The notes beneath the pieces were generated by a model. That model ran no database searches. It worked only from the letters and a program-made list of their open reading frames with translations, and was not told where the DNA came from. Below, one piece after another: positions 47,397 through 56,729 of a stretch of DNA of 64,000 bases. The DNA is from Betaproteobacteria bacterium. Its GTDB lineage: Bacteria; Pseudomonadota; Gammaproteobacteria; Burkholderiales; Usitatibacteraceae. The stretch is taken from the NCBI GenBank assembly GCA_016708825.1, contig JADJEZ010000003.1, positions 124,001-188,000 on the forward strand, in the 5' to 3' direction. The translations under genes were made by a program, and so were the position numbers. How positions within the stretch are numbered: the first letter of the stretch is position 1; every line of letters begins with the position of its first letter.

Positions 47397-47458
47397 GCGC
47401 CCGGTTCGCGAAGCGGCACATGCTAGACTCCGAAGCTCTTGCGCAAGCCTCCTGACCG

Positions 47459-48622
47459 ATGTCCGGCAACACCCTCGGCACCCTCTTCACGGTCACCACT
47501 TTCGGCGAGTCCCACGGCCCGGCGATCGGCTGCGTGGTGGACGGCTGCCCGCCGGGAATGGCGCTTTCGGAAGGCGACATCCAGCCCGAGCTGGACCGGC
47601 GCAAACCCGGCACTTCCCGGCACGTGACGCAGCGGCGGGAGGCCGATCGCGTGGAGATCCTGAGCGGCGTCTACGAGGGGCGCACCACCGGCACGCCGAT
47701 CGCGCTCCTCATCCGCAACGAGGACCAGCGCAGCAAGGACTACGCGAAGATCGCCGCGAGCTTCCGCCCCGGCCACGCGGACTACACCTACCTGCAGAAA
47801 TACGGCATCCGCGATCCGCGCGGAGGCGGGCGTTCGTCGGCGCGCCTCACCGCACCGGCGGTCGCGGCCGGCGCGATCGCGAAGAAGTGGCTCCGGGAGC
47901 GCTACGGGGTCGAGGTGCGCGGGCACCTGGCGCAGCTGGGGCCCCACGAGATCGCGTTCGAATCGTGGGAGCACGTCCACGCCAATCCCTTCTTCGCGGC
48001 CAATGCGACGCAAGTCCCTGCGCTGGAGGCGTACATGGACCGCCTGCGCAAGTCGGGCGATTCCTGCGGCGCTCTGCTGCGTGTCGTGGCGAGCGGTGCG
48101 CCGCCCGGCTGGGGCGAGCCGCTCTACGGGCGCCTCGACGCCGACCTCGCGCAGGCCCTGATGGGCATCAATGCGGTCAAGGGCGTCGAGATCGGGGCCG
48201 GGTTCGCGTCCGTCGGGCAACTCGGAACCGAGCACTCGGACGAGATGTCACCGGAGGGCTTCCTCTCGAACCATGCCGGGGGCATCCTCGGCGGCATTTC
48301 CACGGGGCAGGACATCGTCGCCTCCGTCGCGATAAAGCCCACGTCGAGCATCCGGCTCGAGCGGCGCACGGTGGACGTCGCCGGCAATCCCGCGGCCATC
48401 GAGACCCATGGCCGCCACGATCCCTGCGTCGGCATCCGCGCGACACCGATCGCGGAGGCGTTCGTAGCCCTCGTGCTCGCGGACCATGCGCTTCGCCACC
48501 GCGCCCAGAACGCGGACGCAGAATGCGCCACGCCGCGCATTCCGGCGACGGCGGCGGCGGCGGGAGCGCGCGGCGTTCGCGCGCCCCAACCTCTCGAGGA
48601 TCCTGATCCCGAGGAGGCGTGA
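47459..48622 (+). CDS. aroC: chorismate synthase
   Basis: AroC converts 5-enolpyruvylshikimate-3-phosphate to chorismate, the last shikimate step, using reduced FMN. The 387-residue sequence is complete: MSGNTLGTLFTVTTFGESHG (His10-type motif GESHGPAIGCVVDG), SRHVTQRREADRVEILSGV, GRSSARLTAPAVAAGAIAKK, GAGFASVGQLGTEHSDEM, and the RHDPCVGIRATPIAEAF signature near the end. No strong promoter was seen. It precedes the leucine genes by 55 bp, on the same strand as tryptophan genes that use its product. Confidence 0.96.
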   Translation: MSGNTLGTLFTVTTFGESHGPAIGCVVDGCPPGMALSEGDIQPELDRRKPGTSRHVTQRREADRVEILSGVYEGRTTGTPIALLIRNEDQRSKDYAKIAASFRPGHADYTYLQKYGIRDPRGGGRSSARLTAPAVAAGAIAKKWLRERYGVEVRGHLAQLGPHEIAFESWEHVHANPFFAANATQVPALEAYMDRLRKSGDSCGALLRVVASGAPPGWGEPLYGRLDADLAQALMGINAVKGVEIGAGFASVGQLGTEHSDEMSPEGFLSNHAGGILGGISTGQDIVASVAIKPTSSIRLERRTVDVAGNPAAIETHGRHDPCVGIRATPIAEAFVALVLADHALRHRAQNADAECATPRIPATAAAAGARGVRAPQPLEDPDPEEA

Positions 48623-48648
48623 GGCGGCGAGCGGCACCGGGCGCGGGT

Positions 48649-48654
48649 TATAAT
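48649..48654 (+). promoter_or_regulatory. possible -10 box for leuC
   Basis: A perfect TATAAT 24 bp before leuC in otherwise GC-rich sequence. No convincing -35 lies 16-18 bp upstream, so this is tentative. Confidence 0.4.
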
Positions 48655-48677
48655 TTCGACTCTCGAATGCCCGGCAC

Positions 48678-50088
48678 ATGAACGCGCTCACCCTCTACGA
48701 CAAGCTTTGGAATTCCCACCTCGTCCACGAGGAGCCGGACGGGACCGCGCTCATCTACATCGACCGCCATCTGGTCCACGAGGTGACCAGCCCGCAGGCC
48801 TTCGAGGGTCTCGCGATCGCGGGCCGCAAGCCGTGGAGGATCGGCTCGGTGGTCGCCACGGCCGACCACAACGTGCCCACGCACGACCGGCGTGCGGGAA
48901 TCGCCGATCCCATCGCGCGGTTGCAGGTCGAGACGCTCGACCGCAACATCGAGAAGTTCGCGGTGCCGGTCTATTTCGGCATGACGGATGCCCGCCAGGG
49001 GATCGTGCACGTGATCGGGCCCGAGCAGGGCGCCACCCTGCCCGGAATGACGGTCGTGTGCGGCGACTCCCACACGAGCACCCACGGAGCCTTCGCCGCA
49101 CTCGCCTTCGGCATCGGCACGAGCGAGGTGGAGCACGTCCTCGCCACGCAATGCCTGCTCGCCAAGAAAGCGAAGTCGCTGCGCATCCGGGTAGAAGGCG
49201 CGCTGCCGCCGGGCGTGTCGGCAAAGGACGTGGTGCTCGCGGTGATCGGGCGCATAGGCACCGCGGGCGGCACGGGGCACGCGATCGAGTTCGCGGGCTC
49301 CACGATCCGGTCGCTTTCCATGGAAGGCCGCATGACGGTGTGCAACATGGCGATCGAGGCGGGCGCGCGGGCCGGCATGGTCGCCGTGGACGATGCCACG
49401 ATCGCCTACCTCGGGGGCCGGCCCTTCGCGCCGTCGGGCGAGATGTTCGACCGGGCGGCGGCCTATTGGCGCACCCTCGTCTCCGACGCGGGCGCGCAGT
49501 TCGACCGCGAGGTGGTCCTCGAGGCGAAGGAGTTGCGGCCCCAGGTGACCTGGGGCACGTCGCCGGAGATGGTGGTGTCGATCGAGGACCGGGTTCCCGA
49601 CCCCGCGCAGGAAAAGGACCCCGTGCGCCGCGAGGCCATGGAACGCGCCCTGGAGTACATGGGGCTCGATCCCAGGACGCCGATGACGGACATCGCCATC
49701 GACAAGGTCTTCATCGGCTCGTGCACCAATTCCCGCATCGAGGACCTGCGCGCGGCCGCGGCCGTGGTGCGCGGGCGGCGCGTGGCGGGGGGAGTGAAGC
49801 TCGCGATGGTCGTTCCGGGTTCCGGGCCTCGTGAAGCGCCAGGCCGAGCAGGAAGGACTCGACCGGATATTCCTCGCCTCGGGATTCGAGTGGCGCGATC
49901 CGGGTTGCTCGATGTGCCTGGGCATGAACGACGACAAGCTCTCGGCCGGCGAGCGCTGCGCGTCGACCTCGAACCGCAATTTCGAAGGCCGCCAGGGCGC
50001 GGGCGGCCGCACGCACCTGGTGAGCCCCACGATGGCCGCCGCCGCCGCGCTGGCGGGGCGCTTCGTGGACGTTCGCAAACTCGGATGA
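48678..50088 (+). CDS. leuC: 3-isopropylmalate dehydratase large subunit
   Basis: LeuC, with LeuD, isomerises 2- to 3-isopropylmalate using a 4Fe-4S cluster. Start MNALTLYDKLWNSHLVHE; VATADHNVPTHDR, VVCGDSHTSTHGAFAALAFG, VFIGSCTNSRIEDLR (first cluster Cys) and DPGCSMCLGMN (the Cys-x2-Cys pair) are all present. One extra C near 49829 shifts the frame between VVPGSG and LVKRQAEQEG. The remainder ends RTHLVSPTMAAAAALAGRF. Restored length is about 469 residues. Both halves being conserved points to a base-call error. Confidence 0.94.
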
Positions 50089-50102
50089 AACGGAGACAGA
50101 CC

Positions 50103-50281
50103 ATGAACCGCATTTTCTTCGCACTTGTCACCGCGCTCGCGCTGGCGGGCTGCAACACGGTCGAAGGCCTCGGCAAGGACATCAAGAAGGGCGGGGAGGT
50201 GATCGAGAAGGCCGCGGACAAGAAAGGCAAGGCTGGGCGTGGCGTTCGGCGGCGCGGGCGCGGGGGGGGGGGGGGGCTTGA
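50103..50281 (+). CDS. entericidin A/B-type small lipoprotein
   Basis: A short lipoprotein with signal and lipobox MNRIFFALVTALALAGCNTV (Cys17), then EGLGKDIKKGGEVIEKAAD, a clear entericidin pattern. Entericidins are small bacteriolytic/antidote envelope lipoproteins. Its 3' end is damaged: a run of 15 G (50262-50276) follows KKGKAG, and as written the frame runs on into leuD without a stop. With one base added or lost in that run, TGA at 50279-50281 would end a protein of about 59 residues, 8 bp before the leuD ATG. A GGAGACAGACC ribosome-binding region precedes the ATG. Confidence 0.78.
50262..50276 (+). repeat. run of 15 G
   Basis: An uninterrupted 15-G tract at the end of the entericidin gene, by far the longest homopolymer seen in the window. 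It may be a polyG sequencing artefact or a real slippery tract. Confidence 0.9.
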
Positions 50282-50289
50282 GGCAGCAG

Positions 50290-50920
50290 ATGGAAAGTTC
50301 ACAACCGGATTGGCCGCTCCGATGGACCGGGAGAACGTCGACACGGACGCGATCATCCCGAAGCAGTTCCTGAAGTCCATCCACCGGACGGGGTTCGGTC
50401 CGAACCTCTTCGACGCCTGGCGCTATCTCGATCCGGGCGAGCCCGGGCAGGATCCCGCCTCGCGCAAGCCCAATCCGGATTTCGTGCTGAACCAGCCGCG
50501 CTTCCGGGGCGCCACGATCCTGGTGGCACGCAAGAACTTCGGCTGCGGTTCCTCGCGCGAGCACGCGCCCTGGGCGCTGCAGCAGTACGGGTTCAAGGCG
50601 ATCCTTGCGCCTTCGTACGCGGACATCTTCTTCAACAACTGCTTCAAGAACGGCCTGCTGCCGATCGTGCTGCCGGACTTCCACCTCGACCACCTTTCCA
50701 GGAAATCGCGGCGAACGTCGACTTCCGTCTCGCGGTGGACTTGCCCGCGCAGACCGTGACCACGCCCTCGGGGCTCGTGATGGGCTTCGACGTCGAGCCC
50801 TTCCGCAAGGAGTGCCTCGTGAACGGCTGGGACGACATCGGCCTCACGCTTCGCCGCCAGGATGCGATCCGGGCCTACGAGGAACGGCGCCGGAAGGCCG
50901 AGCCGTGGATCTTCTCGTGA
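50290..50920 (+). CDS. leuD: 3-isopropylmalate dehydratase small subunit
   Basis: LeuD pairs with LeuC to complete the isomerase. Residues read LAAPMDRENVDTDAIIPKQF, FVLNQPRFRGATILVARKNF, GCGSSREHAPWAL and YADIFFNNCFKNGLLPI. A base is missing in the GAAAG after the ATG (the protein should begin MEKFTT), and a T is lost near 50698, before QEIAANVDFRLAVDLP. The restored protein ends RKAEPWIFS at about 211 residues. GAGG lies 6 nt before the ATG. The leuC and leuD genes are separated by the entericidin gene. Confidence 0.92.
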
Positions 50921-50927
50921 GGCGCCG

Positions 50928-51989
50928 GTGAAGATCGCGCTGTTGCCCGGCGACGGCATCGGGCCGGAGATCCTGCGCGAGGCGGTGCGCGTGCTCGAGG
51001 CGCTTCGCAGCGACGGCCTCAAGGTCGAAACGCAGGAGGCGCCGGTGGGAGGCGCGGCCTACGACGTCGCGGGCGATCCCCTGCCCGAAACGACCCTGGC
51101 GCTCGCCCGGAGCGCCGATGCGGTGCTCTTCGGCGCGGTGGGCGGGCCGCAGTACGACGCGCTTGCCCGCGACAAGCGGCCCGAACGGGCGATCCTGGGA
51201 TTGCGCCGGGAGTGTGATTTCTTCGCGAACCTGCGCCCGGCGACGGTCTTCCCGGAACTCGCCGACGCCTCGACGCTCAAGCCGGAAGTGGTCTCCGGCC
51301 TGGACATCATGATCGTGCGGGAACTCACCGGCGACCTCTATTTCGGCGAGCCCCGCGGCGTTACCGGCGAGAAGGGGAGCCGGGTCGGCATCAACACGAT
51401 GCGCTACACCGAGGCGCAGATCCGGCGCATCCTGCATGTGGGCTTTCGCACGGCGCGAAGCCGCGGCAAGCGCCTGTGCTCGGTGGACAAGATGAACGTG
51501 CTCGAGACGACGCAGCTCTGGCGCGACATCGCCGAGGAGATCGCGCCGGAGTATCCGGACGTAGAGCTCACCCACATCCTCGTGGACAATTGCGCCATGC
51601 AGCTGGTGAGGAACCCGCGCCAGTTCGACGTGCTGGTCACCGGCAACCTCTTCGGCGACATTCTCTCGGACGAGGCATCGATGCTAACCGGCTCCATCGG
51701 GATGCTGCCCTCGGCCTCGCTCGACGCGAACGGCAAGGGCCTGTACGAGCCCATCCACGGCTCCGCTCCGGACATCGCGGGCAAGGGCGTGGCCAACCCG
51801 CTGGCGCAGATCCTGTCGACGGCGATGATGTTCCGCTACACCTTCGGCCTGGCGGAGGTGGCGGCGCGCATCGAGAAAGCGGTCCGGGCGGCACTCGCCA
51901 CCGGTTTGCGCACGGCGGACATCGCGGCACCGGGCGAGCGCTCCTGCACGACCGCCGAAATGGGCACGGCGGTCCTGAAGGCGCTGTAG
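50928..51989 (+). CDS. leuB: 3-isopropylmalate dehydrogenase
   Basis: LeuB oxidises and decarboxylates 3-isopropylmalate with NAD in leucine synthesis; 353 residues, complete. It starts with GTG: VKIALLPGDGIGPEILREA. Substrate-binding LGLRRECDFFANLRPA, MIVRELTGDLYFGEPRG, CSVDKMNVLETTQLW, VDNCAMQLVRNPRQFDVLV and the NAD motif GLYEPIHGSAPDIAGKG follow. It begins 7 bp after leuD. Undamaged. Confidence 0.96.
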   Translation: MKIALLPGDGIGPEILREAVRVLEALRSDGLKVETQEAPVGGAAYDVAGDPLPETTLALARSADAVLFGAVGGPQYDALARDKRPERAILGLRRECDFFANLRPATVFPELADASTLKPEVVSGLDIMIVRELTGDLYFGEPRGVTGEKGSRVGINTMRYTEAQIRRILHVGFRTARSRGKRLCSVDKMNVLETTQLWRDIAEEIAPEYPDVELTHILVDNCAMQLVRNPRQFDVLVTGNLFGDILSDEASMLTGSIGMLPSASLDANGKGLYEPIHGSAPDIAGKGVANPLAQILSTAMMFRYTFGLAEVAARIEKAVRAALATGLRTADIAAPGERSCTTAEMGTAVLKAL

Positions 51990-52024
51990 GCAGGCGCTTC
52001 CACCACGAAACGATCGGAAAGACC

Positions 52025-53153
52025 ATGGCAAACCGGAAGTCGGCAGGAATCATCGGATGGCGCGGGATGGTGGGCTCCGTGCTCATGGAGCGCATGCGCG
52101 CCGAGGGGGACTTCGACCTGGTCGACCCCGTGTTCTTCACCACCTCCGCCGTAGGCGCGGCCGGGCCCGACATCGGTCGCCCCACGGGCGCGCTCAAGGA
52201 CGCGAACGACATCGCGGAACTGGCGAAAAGCGAGATCCTCATCACCTGCCAGGGCGGTGACTACACCAAGGCCGTCCACCCCAAGCTCCGCGCCGCGGGA
52301 TGGAAGGGCTACTGGATCGACGCGGCCTCGGCCCGGCGGATGGAAAAAGACGCGGTCATCATCCTCGACCCGGTCAACCGGCCGGTCATCGACCGCGCGC
52401 TCGGCAGCCGGCGTGAAGGACTACATCGGCGGCAACTGCACCGTGAGCCTCATGCTGATGGCGATCGACGGGCTGCTCAAGGCCGACCTGGTGGAATGGG
52501 TCAGCGCCATGACCTACCAGGCCGCCTCCGGCGCGGGCGCGCAGAACATGCGCGAGCTCCTGCAGCAGATGGGCGAGGTGCACTTCGCGGCCAAGGCGCT
52601 CCTGGACGACCCGGCGTCGGCCATCCTGGACATCGACCGTGAGGTCGCGGGGATCCTGCGCGACGAGCGCTTCCCGACGACGCACTTCGGGGTTCCCCTG
52701 GCGGGAAGCCTGCTCCCGTGGATCGATTCCGACCTCGGCAACGGCCAGAGCCGCGAGGAATGGAAAGGGCACGCCGAGAGCAACAAGATCCTCGGACGCG
52801 AAGAGGCGCCGGTCGCCGTCGACGGCCTGTGCGTGCGGGTCGGGGCGATGCGCTGCCACAGCCAGGGGCTCACCCTCAAGCTCAAGAAGGACATTCCCAT
52901 CGAGGAAATCGAGAAGCTCCTGGCGCAAGCCAACGACTGGGTGCGCGTGATACCCAATCGAAGGCCCGACTCCCTCGAGCGGCTCACCCCGGCGGCAGTG
53001 ACCGGGACGCTCGACATTCCGATCGGGCGGCTGCGCAAGCTGCGCATGGGAGGAGAGTACGTATCGGCCTTCACGGTAGGCGACCAGCTGCTCTGGGGGG
53101 CCGCCGAACCCTTGCGGCGGATGCTCCGGCTGGTGTGCGGATCGCAACCCTAG
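52025..53153 (+). CDS. asd: aspartate-semialdehyde dehydrogenase
   Basis: Asd makes aspartate semialdehyde for lysine, methionine, threonine and diaminopimelate. Start MANRKSAGIIGWRGMVGSVL (nucleotide-binding loop), then QGGDYTKAVHPKLR, GYWIDAASARRMEKDA, DYIGGNCTVSLMLMA with the catalytic Cys, and VGAMRCHSQGLTLKLKK with the active-site His. One extra G near 52405 breaks the frame between NRPVIDRAL and AAGVKDYIGG. Restored length is about 376 residues. It is 35 bp after leuB, the usual leuB-asd-fimV order in this class. Confidence 0.94.
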
Positions 53154-53201
53154 GGCACCCCCCGAAATGGCCGGGTTCCGGGGCTGAAAGGGAAAAAGTG
53201 G

Positions 53202-53229
53202 TTGAAAAAAGCCGGATTTACGCGATAAT
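53202..53229 (+). promoter_or_regulatory. sigma-70-like promoter of fimV
   Basis: TTGAAA (53202-53207) and GATAAT (53224-53229) are 16 bp apart in an AT-richer stretch between asd and fimV. It predicts a leader of about 80 nt. Confidence 0.6.
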
Positions 53230-53314
53230 GTGAAAATCCGGGTGAAATTGAAACGCCAAGCTGTTGATTCAATGGTATTCCATACCTAGTTCCCGGGGTG
53301 GGAGAGGGCACACA

Positions 53315-55879
53315 ATGCTGCGCACAATCAGAACCGGGGTAGCCTTCGCGCTGCTCGCCGGGGCCTCGTTCGCGGTCCAGGCCGCCGGCCTCGGAAAGCT
53401 CACCGTCAGCTCGGCGCTCGGGCAGGTGCTTGCCGCCGAGATCGAACTGGTGTCCATTCAGCCGGGCGAACTCGATTCGCTTTCGGCGCGGGTCGCTTCG
53501 CCGGAGTCCTACCGCGACGCGAAGATCGAGTATTCGTCGGTCCTGCGCCTGCTGCGCTTTTCCGTGGAGAAGCGCGCCAATGGCCAGCCCTATCTCAAGG
53601 CGACGAGCGTCGCGCCGATCAACGAGCCTTTCGTCGACGTCCTGATCGAGGTGACGTGGCCCGCGGGACGCCTGCAGCGCGAATACCCGATTCTCCTCGA
53701 CCCGCCGGGATTCTCCGAGGCAAGGGCAGCGGTTCCCGCGGCCGCCGCGCCGGCTCCTGCGCAGCAGGCTGCCGCTCCAGCTCCTGCTCCCGCCGCGGCG
53801 CCGGACGCCCCCGCGCCCATGCCGGCTGCCAGCGGTTCGCCTTCCGCGAAGACCGAAATGGCCGCCGCGGCACCGACCCCCGCCGCGGAAGGCAAGACGT
53901 CGCGTGATTCCTATGGCCCCGTCGAGAAAGGCGAGACGCTCAGCAAGATCGCCGGGGAGGTGAAGCCCTCGGACCTGAGCATGGAGCAGATGCTCGTCGC
54001 GCTGTACCGGGAGAACAAGGCGGCGTTCATCGACAACAACATGAACCTCCTGAAGGCGGGCCAGATCCTGCGCGTTCCCTCCGCCGAGGAAGTGGGCAAG
54101 ATCTCCGGGAAAGAGGCCAACCAGGAAGTCCGGACGCACGTAGGCAACTGGAAGACCTACCGCGAGGGGCTGGCGGGAGGCGTGGCGGCGATGCCCGCGC
54201 GGGGCGAATCCGCAAGGACCGCGAGTGGTCAGGTGGGCGCGGCGGCGGTTTCTCCGCCGCCTTCCGTTTCCACCGCACCCAAGGACATGCTGAAGCTTTC
54301 GAAGACCGAAGGCGCCAAGGGCGCCGGGGCGGCCGGGAAGTCGGGCGGACAGCAGGATCGCCTGGGCGCGATGCAGGAAGAAATCACGGCGAAGGACAAG
54401 GCGCTCAAGGAAGCGCAGTCCCGGGTCTCCGACCTCGAAAAACAGATTCGCGACATGCAGCGTCTCGTGGATCTCAAGGGAAGCGCCCCCGTAAAGGCCG
54501 GCGAACCCGCCAAGACGATGGATACGAAGGTCGCGACGTCGGCTCCGCAGCCCGCCCCCCTTCCGACGCCCGTCGAGGCACCCAAGGCCGACATGAAGCC
54601 GGCGCCCGTGGCGGTCGACACGAAGGTCGCCGAAGCGGCGAAGCCGGCCGAGACGCCTCCCGTGACCGAGCCGCCCAAGCCCGCGGAGGCTGCCAAGCCG
54701 CCCCCGCCCAAGCCGGCCGCCAAGAAACCCGCGCCTCCTCCTCCTGAACCCGATCTCATGGACCAGCTGCTCGACAACCCGGCAATCGTCGCCGGCGGAG
54801 TCGGGGGCGTGGGCCTGGTGCTGCTCGGTGGCTTCCTGTTCATGCGCAACCGCCGCCGGAAGGCGGATGCGGGGCCCTCCAGCTCGATGACCAGCGCGTT
54901 TCCCTCCGACTTGAAGCCCAACACGGTGACCGGCAAGTCCGGCGGGGGGCTCGTCGATACGGGCAACAGTTCCTTCCTCACGGACTTCGACAAGACCGGG
55001 CCGGGCTCGATCGACACGGACGAGGTCGATCCCGTGGCGGAAGCCGAGGTCTACATCGCCTACGGTCGCGACGCCCAGGCCGAGGAAATCCTCAAGGAGG
55101 CGATGGCGCGCGACAAGAATCGCCACGAGATAGGGCTGAAGCTGCTCGAGATCTACCACGCCCGCAAGAGCGCGACGGCATTCGAGACGGTTGCCAAGGA
55201 ACTGCGCGCCGCCGCCGGGGAATCCAGCGCGATCTGGCAGAAGGCCGCGGCCATGGGCGTGCAGATCGATCCCACGAATCCGCTCTACGGTGGAAGCTCG
55301 GGAGCCGCGGCTGCGTCGGCCGGGTTCGAGGCATCGGCACCAGCGCCGAAGCCCAATCTCGATTTCGACCTTGATTCGTCTTCCTCCGCGTCAAGTGCCG
55401 GCATCCCGGAGTCGTCTTCTTCGAGCTTCGATCTCGACCTCGGCACCGACAAGGCGGCGCCGTCCGCCGGGTCAGGCAATGTGCCCGCGCTCGATTTCGA
55501 CCTGGCGCCGGCAGCGCCGGACGCATCGTCTTCGGCCCAGTCCGACGAAAAGCCCGCGTTCGATTTCGACCTCTCGGGAATGGATTTCCCGTCGTCCTCG
55601 CCGTCGACCCCGGCCGCGGCGCCGTCCGCACCGGACCTGAACCTCTCCGACGATCGCCCCGGAGGCGCGCCGCAGGCACCGCTTGGCCTCACGGACCTCG
55701 ACCTCGGCGAAGGCGGGGATGCCGGTGGCGGCGATGCCGTGACCACCAAGCTCGAACTCGCCAAGGCCTACCTCGAAATCGGGGACAAGGACGGCGCGCG
55801 CGAGATCCTGCAGGAAGTGGCGAAGGAAGGATCGCCTGCGCAAGTCGCCGAAGCGCAGAAGCTGATCGCCTCGCTCTGA
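53315..55879 (+). CDS. fimV: FimV-like peptidoglycan-binding polar protein
   Basis: An 854-residue inner-membrane protein that organises the cell pole and type IV pili. Order of parts: signal peptide MLRTIRTGVAFALLAGASFA; the FimV N-terminal domain (AAGLGKLTVSSALGQVLAAE); Pro/Ala linker; a LysM domain near residues 199-262 (YGPVEKGETLSKIAGEV); coiled coil near 350-390; Pro/Lys-rich linker; one transmembrane helix near 490-513 (GGVGGVGLVLLGGFLFMRNR); an acidic cytosolic region with repeated LDFDL/FDLDL motifs; and the C-terminal FimV domain with a TPR-like unit (LAKAYLEIGDKDGAREILQE). A longer frame begins upstream, but the ATG at 53315 matches the signal peptide. Undamaged. Confidence 0.93.
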   Translation: MLRTIRTGVAFALLAGASFAVQAAGLGKLTVSSALGQVLAAEIELVSIQPGELDSLSARVASPESYRDAKIEYSSVLRLLRFSVEKRANGQPYLKATSVAPINEPFVDVLIEVTWPAGRLQREYPILLDPPGFSEARAAVPAAAAPAPAQQAAAPAPAPAAAPDAPAPMPAASGSPSAKTEMAAAAPTPAAEGKTSRDSYGPVEKGETLSKIAGEVKPSDLSMEQMLVALYRENKAAFIDNNMNLLKAGQILRVPSAEEVGKISGKEANQEVRTHVGNWKTYREGLAGGVAAMPARGESARTASGQVGAAAVSPPPSVSTAPKDMLKLSKTEGAKGAGAAGKSGGQQDRLGAMQEEITAKDKALKEAQSRVSDLEKQIRDMQRLVDLKGSAPVKAGEPAKTMDTKVATSAPQPAPLPTPVEAPKADMKPAPVAVDTKVAEAAKPAETPPVTEPPKPAEAAKPPPPKPAAKKPAPPPPEPDLMDQLLDNPAIVAGGVGGVGLVLLGGFLFMRNRRRKADAGPSSSMTSAFPSDLKPNTVTGKSGGGLVDTGNSSFLTDFDKTGPGSIDTDEVDPVAEAEVYIAYGRDAQAEEILKEAMARDKNRHEIGLKLLEIYHARKSATAFETVAKELRAAAGESSAIWQKAAAMGVQIDPTNPLYGGSSGAAAASAGFEASAPAPKPNLDFDLDSSSSASSAGIPESSSSSFDLDLGTDKAAPSAGSGNVPALDFDLAPAAPDASSSAQSDEKPAFDFDLSGMDFPSSSPSTPAAAPSAPDLNLSDDRPGGAPQAPLGLTDLDLGEGGDAGGGDAVTTKLELAKAYLEIGDKDGAREILQEVAKEGSPAQVAEAQKLIASL

Positions 55880-55904
55880 CCGCTTCGCGGTTGCAAGTCG
55901 CTTG

Positions 55905-55935
55905 ATCGGCGGGGTCTCCCCCCGCCGATTTCTTT
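55905..55935 (+). terminator. rho-independent terminator after fimV
   Basis: ATCGGCGGGG and CCCCGCCGAT make a perfect 10 bp stem with a 5-nt loop, followed by TTTCTTT, 25 bp after the fimV stop and just before truA. Confidence 0.88.
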
Positions 55936-55943
55936 CCCGGCCC

Positions 55944-56729
55944 ATGCGAATCGCTCTCGGCCTCGAGTACGACGGCGCGCCCTTCTGCGGCTGGCAGCAC
56001 CAGCCCGGGGGATGCGCGGTGCAGGACCATCTCGAGAGCGCCCTGTCGGCGATTGCGGCGAGCCCCGTCGACACCGTGGCTGCGGGCAGGACGGACGCCG
56101 GCGTTCACGCCCGCGCCCAGGTCGTGCATTTCGACACCGCCGTCGAGCGCGAGGAGGTCTCGTGGGTTCGCGGAACCAATTCCGCGCTCCCGGCCGCGAT
56201 CCGGGTGCTGTGGGCGCGACGGGTTCCCGAGTCGTTCCACGCGCGCTTCGGCGCGCGTTCGCGCACCTACCAGTACCTGCTGGTGGACGATCCGGTGGCG
56301 CCCGGCATCCTCAAGGCAAAGGCCGGGTGGTTCCACCGCCGCCTCGACGTGGCGGCGATGCACGAGGCCGCCCGGTGCCTCGTGGGCGAGCGCGATTTCA
56401 GCGCTTTTCGCGATGCCCAGTGCCAGGCGCGCTCCCCGGTGCGGATCGTCCACGAGGCGAAGGTGGAAAGGGTCGGCAGCCTGGTGGTCGCGACCGTGCG
56501 GGCGAATGCGTTCCTGCACCACATGGTGCGCAATCTCGTCGGGAGCCTCGTCTACGTGGGCGCGGGGCGCCAGCCCGCAACGTGGTTGGCGGAGCTGCTC
56601 GATCGCCGCGACCGGCGAGAGGCCGCGCCCACGTTCGCGCCGGACGGCCTGTACCTTTCGGCCATCGAGTATGATCCTGCCTTCGGCCTTCCCGCCTTCC
56701 GGCCGAATCCGCTCCTCCCCTCCCCATGA
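55944..56729 (+). CDS. truA: tRNA pseudouridine(38-40) synthase
   Basis: TruA modifies uridines 38-40 in the anticodon arm of tRNAs. 261 residues, complete: MRIALGLEYDGAPFCGWQHQ, VAAGRTDAGVHARAQVVHF with the catalytic Asp in GRTDAGVHA, YQYLLVDDPVAP and NAFLHHMVRNLVGSLVYVG near the end. It starts directly after the fimV terminator, and its stop overlaps the trpF start (ATGA at 56726-56729). Confidence 0.96.
   Translation: MRIALGLEYDGAPFCGWQHQPGGCAVQDHLESALSAIAASPVDTVAAGRTDAGVHARAQVVHFDTAVEREEVSWVRGTNSALPAAIRVLWARRVPESFHARFGARSRTYQYLLVDDPVAPGILKAKAGWFHRRLDVAAMHEAARCLVGERDFSAFRDAQCQARSPVRIVHEAKVERVGSLVVATVRANAFLHHMVRNLVGSLVYVGAGRQPATWLAELLDRRDRREAAPTFAPDGLYLSAIEYDPAFGLPAFRPNPLLPSP

Noticed and set aside
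48678..53153. Leucine and asd genes as pseudogenes
   Set aside because: Each has one or two single-base indels with perfectly conserved sequence on both sides, and leuB between them is intact; loss of the pathway would not leave this pattern.
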